NCBI GenBank assembly: GCA_002070115.1
Contig: MWCO01000042.1
Location: 1 to 51,635, forward strand
Direction: 5' to 3'
DNA: 51,635 nt
Source of the DNA: Deltaproteobacteria bacterium ADurb.Bin207
Lineage (GTDB): Bacteria > Myxococcota_A > Polyangia > Polyangiales > Polyangiaceae
Position numbers and translations under genes: made by a program. Below, one piece after another: positions 16,882 to 25,833 of this stretch. The first letter of the stretch is position 1. Each line of letters starts with the position of its first letter. The notes beneath the pieces are model-generated. The model was not told the origin of the DNA, did no database searches, and was given only the letters and a program-made list of their open reading frames with translations.

Positions 16882-18414
16882 ATGCGGCATGATCAATCCA
16901 CGCTCCCGTTGATCGAGGCACTCGATGCATACATCAAGATGCAAAAGTCCCCTTTTCACATCCCTGGGCATAAATATGGCCGTGGGTTACCGGAAGCGTT
17001 TCGTACGCGAATCGGAAACGAAGCTCTATTACGGGACTTGGCATCGCTGGTCGGCCCCGAAATCGACTCTCTTCACGATGCATCGGGGTGCATTGCCCGC
17101 GCACAAGAACTGATCGCGGATGCATTCGAGGCCAGTCGTTCCCTGATGTTGGTCAATGGTCCCGATATTGGGTTGCAAATGGCGATCATGGCGGCGTGCG
17201 ACCCGGACGACGAGATCATTTTATCGCGCAACGTTCATTTTTCCGCGGTGGGTGGGATCGTGATGTCCGGGGCGTGGCCGGTGTTCACCCCGGCTCGTTT
17301 CGATGAAGAACTCGGATTGCTCGAGAACATGACGCTGCTCGATCTTCGTCACGCGATCCAAAAACATCCCCAGGCGCGTGCGTTGCTTCTGATGAGCCCA
17401 TCACGACACGGTTTTGCTCCCGATCTCGACGAAATGGTGGAAGAGGCTCATAACGCTGGATTGACTGTCATCGTGGATGAGCGGCTTGGTGCCCACTTCC
17501 GCTTCCACAAAAAGCTTCCCATCTCCGGCATCGAGGCAGGCGCGGATCTCGTGGTCCAGGATTGGCACCAATGCCTCGGTGCCCTCGAACAAGGCGCTGT
17601 ATTGCACGTTCGTGGAGATGCGGCCGAGCGATGGGGCCGCGTGCAAAACGTCTTTCAAACCATGACGACCACCAGCCCCTCGTACCTCATCATGGCTTCG
17701 CTCGACATCGCGCGGCACTACGCCGTCATGCATGGAAGTGAAGCTCTCGATCACTGTATCGGCCTGGCGCGAGAGATCGCGGGCTCGATCGATCGACTCC
17801 CTGGACTCAACGTACTCGGTTATGAAATGCTCCGTCGCTCCGACGTGGATAACATCGATTGCACGCGGTTGACGATCACGGTCGCGGACACAGGGTTGAC
17901 AGGTTACCGGTTCGCGCAGCTTCTCGAAGAAGAGCACGATGTGGTGGTGGATATGGCGGAGGAGTCGAATCTCATTTTGTCGACTGGCTTTCAGCTCAGT
18001 GAGGAAGCCGCGTATAAGTTGATCGATGCGCTGGAACGTGTGGTGGGAGATTATGGAAGACCCGCGCCACTGTATGTGGACGTTCGACGTCCCACGCCTG
18101 TATTCAGCAACAATTTGGTGCTCTCACCACGAGCGGCATTCTTTGCGCCGAGGCGCAATGTCAAACTCGGCGAATCGGTAGGATTCGTTTGTGCCGAGGC
18201 GATTCATCACCACACCACGGGTCTTCCCTTGGTATTTCCGGGTGAAGAGATCACGAGCGAGATGGTTGATTACATCATCTCCGAAGGCGCGCGTGATGCC
18301 ACCGTGTTTACGAGCAACGACCAATCCTTGCAACAAGTGGGAGTGGTCGATGAACGAAAGATGATTTTGCACCGTAGCTTCTTTCGCGGCGCTGCTGCAT
18401 GGGGTGGACGATGA
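16882..18414 (+). CDS. Orn/Lys/Arg-decarboxylase-like pseudoenzyme lacking PLP lysine
   Basis: The 510-residue product aligns throughout with group-III/SpeA-like Orn/Lys/Arg decarboxylases. It keeps the N-terminal P-L-I-E-A-L and F-H-I-P-G-H-K (25-31) and S-P-S-Y-L-I-M-A-S-L-D. The PLP site is gone: the phosphate loop N-G-S/T-T-x-G-N reads N-G-P-D-I-G-L (92-98), H-K-S reads H-F-S (109-111), D-E-A-H reads D-E-R-L (189-192) and S-T-H-K reads D-W-H-Q with Gln at 220. The C-terminal Y-P-P-G-I-P is also altered. The frame is intact with no stop, so it is maintained as a protein. It overlaps the start of a paralogue that has these motifs. Most likely it is a regulatory or structural partner. Confidence 0.85.
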   Translation: MRHDQSTLPLIEALDAYIKMQKSPFHIPGHKYGRGLPEAFRTRIGNEALLRDLASLVGPEIDSLHDASGCIARAQELIADAFEASRSLMLVNGPDIGLQMAIMAACDPDDEIILSRNVHFSAVGGIVMSGAWPVFTPARFDEELGLLENMTLLDLRHAIQKHPQARALLLMSPSRHGFAPDLDEMVEEAHNAGLTVIVDERLGAHFRFHKKLPISGIEAGADLVVQDWHQCLGALEQGAVLHVRGDAAERWGRVQNVFQTMTTTSPSYLIMASLDIARHYAVMHGSEALDHCIGLAREIAGSIDRLPGLNVLGYEMLRRSDVDNIDCTRLTITVADTGLTGYRFAQLLEEEHDVVVDMAEESNLILSTGFQLSEEAAYKLIDALERVVGDYGRPAPLYVDVRRPTPVFSNNLVLSPRAAFFAPRRNVKLGESVGFVCAEAIHHHTTGLPLVFPGEEITSEMVDYIISEGARDATVFTSNDQSLQQVGVVDERKMILHRSFFRGAAAWGGR

Positions 18415-19904
18415 CGAAGGCCGAAGACTTTCAACCAATGTTGCTTCAGTCCCTCGAACCGCGTCCCAAGCGCATGACGTTCAATCGTTTGGGCGAGGGA
18501 AAAGATGGCGGCCCTCCAGAGCCGGCAAGCATGGGCAGTGCCGTATACACTTTCGACAGCACCTTCGTCCCTCGTGACGCTCATGTGGAGGCATTGGCGA
18601 ATCTGCGGAGTTTCATTGCCGAATTGTCTGGAGCGCAACAGGCCTATCTTCTTCTCAATGGCACCACGAGCGGCAACTTGGGCATGGTGCTCGCCACGGT
18701 TCGTCCTGGGCAAAAGATCATCATCCCTCGCAACGCGCATAAGTCCGTACTCGGAGGTGTGGTGTTATCGGGTGCGGCCCCCGTATTCATTCAGCCGGAA
18801 ATATCCGCGGAACTCAACTTGGTGTTCACCATCAAACCCGAACAAATACGACAAGCTCTGCTCGACAATCCGGACGCGACCGCCGTGTTGCTCACCAACC
18901 CTACCTACCAAGGCTTTTGCCTCGATTTGGCGGAAACCGAACGCGTCGTGCATCAATCTGGAAAACTTCTGCTCATCGATGAAGCCCACGGACCTCATTT
19001 CCGTTTTCATCCCGATCTGCCGCTGAGCGCCATGCGCGCTGGAGCGGATATCGCGGTCCAAAGCACGCATAAAATCCTAGGTCCTTTCGCACAAACTTCG
19101 GTGTTGCTCGTCAACAGCCAACGGGTCGACGACATCAGATTGCGCATGGCCATGACGATGATCACGCCATCGAAGATCTCTCATCTTCTTGCCGGATCCT
19201 TGGAAGCGGCGATGACCCAAATAGCCGAAGATGGGGAAGCCATCCTGCAACGGGTCATCGATATGACCGAAAACGCCCGGGATCGAATCAATCAAATTCC
19301 GGGCGTTCGCGCCATCGGTCGAGAAGTGATTGGGAAAAGTGAAAGCGTGGTGGATGTGGATCTTACCAAACTGGTCATCGATGTTGCGGGTCTGAACCTG
19401 TCCGGGTACCGGGCCGCCCGCGTGTTGCACGATGATTATGGCGTAAGCGCGGAAATGGCGGGAGCTACCACCGTGACCATGGTGGTCACGTTGGGCAATG
19501 ATCAAAAAGACTTGGACCGCTGCGTAACGGGAGTCGAGCAGCTATCGCGACGACAACGAAGCGCTCGAGCGCAATCCAGCCCTCTTCTACACATTCTCGC
19601 ACTGCAAACCCCTCCAATGGGAAGGCAAGTGCTCGTGCCAAGAGACGCATTCTTTGCACGAAAAGCCCGCGTCCCCGTCCCAGAATCCACCGGAAAAATC
19701 AGCGGAGAATCCGTCATTCCTTATCCCCCAGGCATCCCCGTACTCGTTCCCGGTGAAGAAATCACGCCCGAGATCGTGGAGTATCTGACGTCGGTACGAC
19801 GCACGGGAATCGAAATCCATGGGTGTGAAGACCGCAGCATCTCCACACTACGGATCGTCGATGAACGCGAGTTTTTGCATAATTTTGGCAGCGGATGGGG
19901 ATGA
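18411..19904 (+). CDS. Orn/Lys/Arg-decarboxylase-family PLP enzyme without N-terminal FHxPGHK segment
   Basis: The ATG at 18411 overlaps the preceding TGA as ATGA, giving translational coupling. The PLP-binding motifs are intact: N-G-T-T-S-G-N (83-89), N-A-H-K-S (109-112), D-E-A-H (190-193) and Q-S-T-H-K with Lys221 as the Schiff base. P-Y-P-P-G-I-P near the C-terminus is also intact. The first ~45 residues do not contain the F-H-x-P-G-H-K motif normal for the family, which the upstream partner retains. The reaction would be decarboxylation of ornithine, lysine or arginine, giving polyamine precursors; the substrate cannot be told from sequence. It is convergent, 4 bases away, with a histidine kinase gene. 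Confidence 0.85.
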   Translation: MTKAEDFQPMLLQSLEPRPKRMTFNRLGEGKDGGPPEPASMGSAVYTFDSTFVPRDAHVEALANLRSFIAELSGAQQAYLLLNGTTSGNLGMVLATVRPGQKIIIPRNAHKSVLGGVVLSGAAPVFIQPEISAELNLVFTIKPEQIRQALLDNPDATAVLLTNPTYQGFCLDLAETERVVHQSGKLLLIDEAHGPHFRFHPDLPLSAMRAGADIAVQSTHKILGPFAQTSVLLVNSQRVDDIRLRMAMTMITPSKISHLLAGSLEAAMTQIAEDGEAILQRVIDMTENARDRINQIPGVRAIGREVIGKSESVVDVDLTKLVIDVAGLNLSGYRAARVLHDDYGVSAEMAGATTVTMVVTLGNDQKDLDRCVTGVEQLSRRQRSARAQSSPLLHILALQTPPMGRQVLVPRDAFFARKARVPVPESTGKISGESVIPYPPGIPVLVPGEEITPEIVEYLTSVRRTGIEIHGCEDRSISTLRIVDEREFLHNFGSGWG

Positions 19905-19908
19905 TGGC

Positions 19909-21177
19909 TCACGATGGGGAAGAGGGCGGAACCGTCTCCGTACAAAGCGGAATCTGAATCCATACGGTCGTTCCTTTTCCTTTTTCGCTTTCCATGCGAA
20001 TGGTTCCGCCGAATCGCTCCACGGTTTGCCGTGCCATGGTGAGCCCGAGTCCAGCGTGCTGCCGCGAATTTTTCGCTGTGAAAAAAGGTTCGAAAGCTCT
20101 AGCCAACGTCTCTTTCGTCATCCCTGCCCCGGTGTCGCGAATTCGAATCTCCATGACCCGCTCGCGTGCTCTAGCACGCACCTGAATCACCTTGCTTTGC
20201 GTCGAAGCATCCATGGCCTCGAGCGCGTTCATCAGCAAGGCCACAAGCACGGACGCAAGTTCGACATATTGCCCCGGACACGGTGGAATGGCCTCAATAT
20301 CCGTCTCAATCACCGCGTCATAACGATGGGCCGCACGCGTGAGAATGACCGCTGCGTCAAGCACCCTTTCCAGATCGACCATGACCACCAACTGCTGTTT
20401 CGTCGATCCCGAAAGAAGGCGAAATGCATCCACGAGGTTACGGATCTGGTGGGTGGCGTCACGAATGCCATCTGCGAGATCGAAAAGCATCTCGAACGTG
20501 GATTGTTCCGCGCATCTCTCTTTCACCAGTTTTTCGATCTGGCATCCAGCCAAACCCATGAACGTCGCCGGGTTGTTGATCTCGTGGATCAATCCTCCCG
20601 CGAAAGCGCCAAGCATGGCTTTTTTCTCGATGAGAGCCATGGCGCGCAACACATCGGATCCGCCGGGAAGATAGCCCTTCTGACGCAAACGTATCGTGCT
20701 TCCCACTCGTTTTCCCAGGATGGCCAGAACCTCGGCTCCCTGCGCGAAAGCTTCGACAGGCGCTTTTCCCGCGGGATGACCCAAGACAATCGCTCCCAAA
20801 GGCCGCGTATCCACAAAGGGTATCAGCGTGAAACAGTCAATCCCAATCTCCAGCAGCGCTCGTTCGAGAGAATTATCCGGATCGGGATTCTCCACACATA
20901 CGGGAACCGACGGTATCGAATCGAGATCGAGGATTGAATCGTGAGCTTTCGTGATTTGATCGTCCGCAGGGTCAACCCTTGCGTCATCGTAAGGGCCCAA
21001 CACCCAGCCCTTTCCCTCGCGCTCGATGATCAATGCTATTTTATCGCTGCCGGCCACTTGCCGAAGACTCATCGCGAGCGCGGATAAGAGGGTGGGTTCC
21101 GACGGATCCCCGTAATCCCACGCTCGTATGACGGTGTGAACAACACCTCCAAGATCCCACGGAGCTACAGAATCCAC
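19909..21177 (-). CDS. GAF-type sensor histidine kinase
   Basis: The 422-residue protein has no membrane segment, so it is a cytoplasmic sensor. The N-terminal ~170 residues resemble a GAF domain (C-F-T-L-I-P-F-V-D-T-R-P-L-G-A-I-V-L-G). The phospho-acceptor is His198 in G-G-L-I-H-E-I-N-N-P, the NtrB-like type. It is followed by the ATPase boxes L-M-N-A-L-E-A-M (N box), I-R-D-T-G-A-G-M (G1), F-E-P-F-F-T-A-K and G-L-G-L-T-M-A-R (G2). The GTG start at 21177 has an excellent GGAGGAG ribosome site. No response regulator is adjacent, so its partner must be elsewhere. Confidence 0.87.
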   Translation of the reverse strand: MDSVAPWDLGGVVHTVIRAWDYGDPSEPTLLSALAMSLRQVAGSDKIALIIEREGKGWVLGPYDDARVDPADDQITKAHDSILDLDSIPSVPVCVENPDPDNSLERALLEIGIDCFTLIPFVDTRPLGAIVLGHPAGKAPVEAFAQGAEVLAILGKRVGSTIRLRQKGYLPGGSDVLRAMALIEKKAMLGAFAGGLIHEINNPATFMGLAGCQIEKLVKERCAEQSTFEMLFDLADGIRDATHQIRNLVDAFRLLSGSTKQQLVVMVDLERVLDAAVILTRAAHRYDAVIETDIEAIPPCPGQYVELASVLVALLMNALEAMDASTQSKVIQVRARARERVMEIRIRDTGAGMTKETLARAFEPFFTAKNSRQHAGLGLTMARQTVERFGGTIRMESEKGKGTTVWIQIPLCTETVPPSSPS

Positions 21178-21221
21178 CGCATCTCCTCCAGAGCGTTCCG
21201 ATGACCCGTGAGCGTATTGTA

Positions 21222-22532
21222 TCAGCTTTCAATCCGTTCGATCACCAGAGGCTCTGGAGATTTCGCCTCATCGCCTAGTTTGAACGCATGAAGGATTCGG
21301 TCCATGGCCGGTTTCGCCGCTTGCACGTCGCGAACGTGAACATGAGCGAGGATAGAACCTTTTTCTACTTTCTCTCCGAGATGGGCATTCAGGACAATTC
21401 CAACCGCTGGATCCACCGATTGATCGGCTCGCGTTCGACCTGCGCCCAACATAACGGCGGACAAGCCCATCTCGAGAGCATCCATTTCGCAAACGAAACC
21501 CGATCGCGGGGCAAGCACCGGAACGACATGGGGCGCGGCAGCCATCAGGCTCGGGTCGCGGACGACTTTTGGGTTTCCCCCCTGCGCGGCGATCATGTTT
21601 TCCATGACCTGTGCGGCCTTTCCGCTTCGGATGACTTCGGAAATCCGACGCAGGGCATGGTCTCTGTCGCTTGCGGCATCGGCAAGAAGCAGCATCTCCG
21701 CGCATAAAGCATACGTACACTCGGTCATGTCCGCGGGTGCTCGTTCAAATAACACATCGATTGCCTCCCGAGTTTCGAGTGCATTGCCGATGGTGCGTCC
21801 GAGAGGCGCCTCCATTCGCGTCAGAAGGGCAACGACACGTTTTCCCGCACGCGTGCCCACACGAACCAGCGCCGAAGCCAGCGTGCGCGCTTGCTCGAGA
21901 TCTTTCATGAACGCGCCCTTGCCGACTTTGACGTCGAGCACCAGCGCATCGATACCCTCGGCCAGTTTTTTGGACAGAATGCTGGCCACGATCAGAGGAA
22001 CGGATTCCACCGTGGCCGTCACATCGCGCAACGCGTAGATGCGCTTGTCCGCGGGAGCCACCTCCGCGGTCTGACCAATCATGCATCCACCCACCTCACG
22101 AATGATGCGTGCGAAAGCGTCAGCGTCGAGGTTGACGTTGAAGCCGGGAATGGCCTCGAGCTTGTCGAGTGTTCCGCCCGTGTGGCCGAGCCCTCTTCCG
22201 GAAACCATGGGAACAGGAACACCACAGGCGGCCACGATGGGCACGAGCGCAAGAGATACTTTATCACCCACGCCACCGGTGGAGTGTTTGTCCACCTTGA
22301 TGCCAGGGATATGTGACAGGTCAAGGACCTTTCCTGAGTCGAGCATGGCCTCGGTAAGAGCAACCATCTCGACATCGGTCATGCCGCGAAGAAAAACCGC
22401 CATGAGAAAAGCGGACATCTGGTAATCGGCAAGTTCGCCAGTCCCAAAAGACTGAATGAGTCGCTTGATTTGTTCGGAAGTCAGTTCACGACCGTCGCGT
22501 TTGGCAGCGATGAGTTCTACGAGATTCTGCAT
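21222..22532 (-). CDS. deoA: Thymidine / pyrimidine-nucleoside phosphorylase
   Basis: At 436 residues it has the usual length for the family. Signatures are K-H-S-T-G-G-V-G-D-K (phosphate site) and S-G-R-G-L-G-H-T-G-G-T-L-D-K-L-E (family signature), with the downstream L-D-V-K-V-G-K-G-A-F-M nucleoside-binding stretch. It cleaves thymidine, and perhaps uridine or deoxyuridine, with phosphate to base plus (deoxy)ribose-1-phosphate in the cytoplasm for nucleoside salvage. It could equally be annotated pdp; the distinction from deoA is not secure by eye. The histidine kinase gene lies 44 bases downstream on the same strand and may be co-transcribed. Confidence 0.9.
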   Translation of the reverse strand: MQNLVELIAAKRDGRELTSEQIKRLIQSFGTGELADYQMSAFLMAVFLRGMTDVEMVALTEAMLDSGKVLDLSHIPGIKVDKHSTGGVGDKVSLALVPIVAACGVPVPMVSGRGLGHTGGTLDKLEAIPGFNVNLDADAFARIIREVGGCMIGQTAEVAPADKRIYALRDVTATVESVPLIVASILSKKLAEGIDALVLDVKVGKGAFMKDLEQARTLASALVRVGTRAGKRVVALLTRMEAPLGRTIGNALETREAIDVLFERAPADMTECTYALCAEMLLLADAASDRDHALRRISEVIRSGKAAQVMENMIAAQGGNPKVVRDPSLMAAAPHVVPVLAPRSGFVCEMDALEMGLSAVMLGAGRTRADQSVDPAVGIVLNAHLGEKVEKGSILAHVHVRDVQAAKPAMDRILHAFKLGDEAKSPEPLVIERIES

Positions 22533-22621
22533 GGCGCGAGTCTACTACGGAACGGGCGCGCCACGAAGGGCAGGCAGGCACCGTTGGTCGCGTTCTTGGA
22601 GTGTCTTCGAATCAGTGCGGG

Positions 22622-22662
22622 GAAAACGCCTTCATGCTTGCCGGTTAGGCAGAAGGAGGCGT
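22622..22662 (-). terminator. Intrinsic terminator of the DNCDG surface-protein operon
   Basis: On the minus strand, 3 bases after the TAA of the last operon gene, the stem ACGCC-(T)-CCTTC/GAAGGCGT encloses an inner TGCC/GGCA stem with loop TAACC. TTTT follows directly (22623-22626 as A's on the plus strand). Position, stem length and U-run all fit a Rho-independent terminator. Confidence 0.75.
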
Positions 22663-22665
22663 GAT

Positions 22666-25600
22666 TTAGATCGTGGGATCGGAATCGAAACAGCAGCGGA
22701 ATCCGACATCGAATAGCTTGAAGGTACCGCTTACGTTGTAGAAGGTGAAATCACACGCCGCGCCTTCTCCCGTGGGATCCGCCGTATTGAACGCACCACC
22801 CATGAGCGTGAAACTGGTTGACGTGGCGGTGCATGGCGCGGAAGGCGAGCCGCCCGCGGCGCATGTCAGCTCACGCAAGTTGCCCGTGATGTCATAAAAG
22901 CGATTCGTCGTGGAACCCCAATTGGCATAACAATTGGGGATTCGATTCGAAGCCGTGGGTAGCAACCCATCCTGATTACCCGGAACAGCCTGGTTGAAAT
23001 CGAATGGTCCAAGGTTGCACGTCGTCCAGTTGATGGAAGTAGTGAACGTGCTGCAATTGGTGGCAAATCCCCACCTGCAAGTGTTCGAGGTAGATCTACA
23101 ACCCGTCTGCCACTCGCTGTTTCGACAAAGACGTCCACCCATTTCCACGCAAACGTGCTGCGCCTCAGGCCCGGTGATGTTGAACCAGGGCACCTTGTTC
23201 GGAACTGAGCAAGCCGTGGTCTTGTCAAGCGTCGTTCCCGTGGGCGGTACCGGTTGAGCCGCCCTCATGTTCGTGCCACGCCACCAACCATTACCCGTTC
23301 CGGGGGAGGTCGTCGTGGCGTTCGGACGCGAAGCTTCATATCGGTGCATCCAGACATTTTGAGTACCAAGCTTGACGATATCGGGCTTCACCCAATAGGC
23401 CGCCCCTGTCCCCGTCCCCTTGTTCCACGGTGGTTCATCCACCAGGCCATCGCAATCGTTGTCGAGTCCGTCACATACCTCATCGCAAGGATAACCTGAC
23501 TGTCCTGTGCCAGTGCCACACGGACGCTTGACACCCGCGATGGGCGTTCCCGACGAGTTCTGACAAGAAGTGGCACTCGTCCCACTGCATCGGAACGTAC
23601 CCGTTTGCTGGCATAGACCGTGTTTGGGAGTAACCCCATCATCGCTCGCACAGGCTTGCCCGAGGTAGCCCTGATTCAATATGGGAGGCTTGAAGTTCTC
23701 ATCGGTGTTGCCGTTGCAGTTGTTATCGAGTCCATCGCAGATATCCTGCGTGGCAGCACAAGACGCGCCCGTGCAATGTCCAGGCGGGTACTCACACTTC
23801 CATGCTCCGTTGTCGCACGTAACTTTCGTACCGCTCAAACACACACCAGTGGCGCCGGGTCCGATACCGCACACCTGAACCGGCGAAGGAGTCGGTACGT
23901 TTTCGTCGATCTGGCAATTGCAGTTGTCATCCAGACCATTACAGACTTCCTGATCCGAGACCTTGTCGCATTTGCGCTCACAATCGTTTGGATTGCCGTC
24001 GCAATCGATGTAGCCCGGCATGCACTTGTTGGTCGGATGGGGTTCGCACCCCGTGGCGCCACATATCCAGTTGATATGCCCACCTTTCGCCGTGCAATCA
24101 TTACCGCACTTTTTGCAGTTTTTGACATCGGTATCGAGATTGAAGTCGGGAGACTTCGTGCCATCACAGTTGGCATCGACTCCACAGGTGTCGAGTGTTG
24201 CGGTGGCTGTGACCGCCCCTTCGCAAACCACCGAACCACCCACACAAGCTAGCACCCCCGCCTTGCAAGGCGTTGTCCAACCCGATGGAGGCGGTGGCGG
24301 GACTTTGCACGCTTTCGGATTGCCACCATCCATAATATTTGACGGTGGCGTGGCGCATACCTTGGTTCCATCTGTCTTGCTCATGCAGAACTTGGCCGTC
24401 GCTTGCGTCTGACAATCATTATCCGTCTGACACGGAACGGGTACGGAAGTCACTGTGCCATCAATGACGCCATCGCAGTCATTATCCGTACCATCACACA
24501 ACTCCGGCGCGGGATTGGTGGCCCCACTACAGACAATTTTCGCGTTGGAACAAATATACGTCCCTTGCGTGCAAAGACCGACACCGCTGCCACACTTTCC
24601 TCCCGTATCCGTAGTCCCAACGTCGATCTGCCCATCGCAATTGTTGTCGAGACCATCGCAGATCTCCGGGCTTTCATTGACCCGAAGCACTTTGGTTCCG
24701 CACACTTTGTTACCTGACGCGCCATCGATACAGAAGGGTTTGTCCGGGTCCTTACAATCCGCGTCGGCCGTACAAGCCACATTTCCCGTGTTGTCATTGA
24801 CGCACTTGATCTGTGCCGCAACACAACGCGTGATACCCGTGTGATACGGTTTGGCACACTCGCCTTTGGACGCTCCTGTACAGGACTGGCTCAACAATGG
24901 ATCGCCTTTGACCGGATCGAGCAGGTCAGGATCGAGCCCATCGACGTTCCCATCACAGTCGTTGTCAATGCCATCACAATACTCGACGTTGCACACCTCG
25001 TTGGGCGCACACTCGACCAGCGAGTTCGGATCATTGGGATCCGTTCGCTTGGTCCTCGTACATTTGTACTCGCAACCATTCGAGAAGACACCGTCCAGAT
25101 CCACGTAACCAGGCGCACAATCCGCGATCACACACTTCGTATTGCCCTCGTTGCACGTCGTGGGATCGCCAATTTTCACGCATTTCGCGGACTCAACTCC
25201 CGCCTTCCCCAGGCAGTTTCGTCCACACATACCGCAGTTTTTCGAGTCCGAGCATAAGTCGACACCATCATCCACCACGCCATCGCAGTTATCATCGATG
25301 TTGTCGCACGTCAGATCCGTGTCCGACGTTTTCGAACAATAGTACTCGCACCCATCCGATGGATCCTGATTCAAGTCGAAGTAGTCGGCAGAGCATGCCG
25401 TATACCCGCATTTCCCAGGTGTCCCAGGCGTTGCCGTGCATGTCGCCTTTTCAGCTCCGAGAACTTTGAGGGTGCAGTTCGTGTCGCAGGTTCCACAATG
25501 GTATGGATCGCTCGACAAGTCGAAGTCCTCGTCGATTTCACCATCACAATCGTTGTCCAACCCATCACACAACTCGATCCCACCGTTGGTCTGTACACAA

Positions 25601-25833
25601 CCACCGGACCCACCAGTACCTGCTCCCCCGGTGCCCGATTCGCCACCACAGTTGAAACAACCTCCACCCGTTCCGGCCGTACCGGCAGATCCCGATGCAC
25701 CACCGGTTCCCGCCGAAGCACCGGTACCGCCGGCATTATCCCCTTCGCAATCATCGAAACAGTACGACTCCGTCGTGCATCCCACCGCGGCCAACGACAG
25801 GCCCAAAGCATATACAATGAGAAACCTATTCAT
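22666..25833 (-). CDS. DNCDG-repeat lipoprotein with C-terminal FGE/SUMF1-type domain
   Basis: The lipoprotein signal ends L-A-A-V-G-C-T and a Gly/Thr/Ser linker follows. Nine MopE-like modules of the form C-D-G-L-D-N-D-C-D-G-x-x-D-E then run through ~750 residues; these acidic Cys loops probably bind Ca2+ and are disulfide-linked. The last ~270 residues look like an FGE-sulfatase (SUMF1) fold: W-M-H-R-Y-E-A-S-R, M-G-G-R-L-C-R-N-S-E-W, D-I-T-G-N-L-R-E-L-T and V-G-F-R-C-C. In surface proteins this fold often serves as a C-type-lectin-like binding module, not as an enzyme. The ATG overlaps the preceding TGA (ATGA), so it is coupled to the upstream vWA gene. It is the last gene of the operon. 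Confidence 0.78.
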   Translation of the reverse strand: MNRFLIVYALGLSLAAVGCTTESYCFDDCEGDNAGGTGASAGTGGASGSAGTAGTGGGCFNCGGESGTGGAGTGGSGGCVQTNGGIELCDGLDNDCDGEIDEDFDLSSDPYHCGTCDTNCTLKVLGAEKATCTATPGTPGKCGYTACSADYFDLNQDPSDGCEYYCSKTSDTDLTCDNIDDNCDGVVDDGVDLCSDSKNCGMCGRNCLGKAGVESAKCVKIGDPTTCNEGNTKCVIADCAPGYVDLDGVFSNGCEYKCTRTKRTDPNDPNSLVECAPNEVCNVEYCDGIDNDCDGNVDGLDPDLLDPVKGDPLLSQSCTGASKGECAKPYHTGITRCVAAQIKCVNDNTGNVACTADADCKDPDKPFCIDGASGNKVCGTKVLRVNESPEICDGLDNNCDGQIDVGTTDTGGKCGSGVGLCTQGTYICSNAKIVCSGATNPAPELCDGTDNDCDGVIDGTVTSVPVPCQTDNDCQTQATAKFCMSKTDGTKVCATPPSNIMDGGNPKACKVPPPPPSGWTTPCKAGVLACVGGSVVCEGAVTATATLDTCGVDANCDGTKSPDFNLDTDVKNCKKCGNDCTAKGGHINWICGATGCEPHPTNKCMPGYIDCDGNPNDCERKCDKVSDQEVCNGLDDNCNCQIDENVPTPSPVQVCGIGPGATGVCLSGTKVTCDNGAWKCEYPPGHCTGASCAATQDICDGLDNNCNGNTDENFKPPILNQGYLGQACASDDGVTPKHGLCQQTGTFRCSGTSATSCQNSSGTPIAGVKRPCGTGTGQSGYPCDEVCDGLDNDCDGLVDEPPWNKGTGTGAAYWVKPDIVKLGTQNVWMHRYEASRPNATTTSPGTGNGWWRGTNMRAAQPVPPTGTTLDKTTACSVPNKVPWFNITGPEAQHVCVEMGGRLCRNSEWQTGCRSTSNTCRWGFATNCSTFTTSINWTTCNLGPFDFNQAVPGNQDGLLPTASNRIPNCYANWGSTTNRFYDITGNLRELTCAAGGSPSAPCTATSTSFTLMGGAFNTADPTGEGAACDFTFYNVSGTFKLFDVGFRCCFDSDPTI

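Noticed and set aside
22666..25833. FGE-like domain as the activator of the sulfatase-like protein at 10814-12184
   Set aside because: The sulfatase-like protein has no Cys to convert, the two genes are 10 kb apart, and the FGE domain sits in a surface lipoprotein where the fold is usually a binding module.
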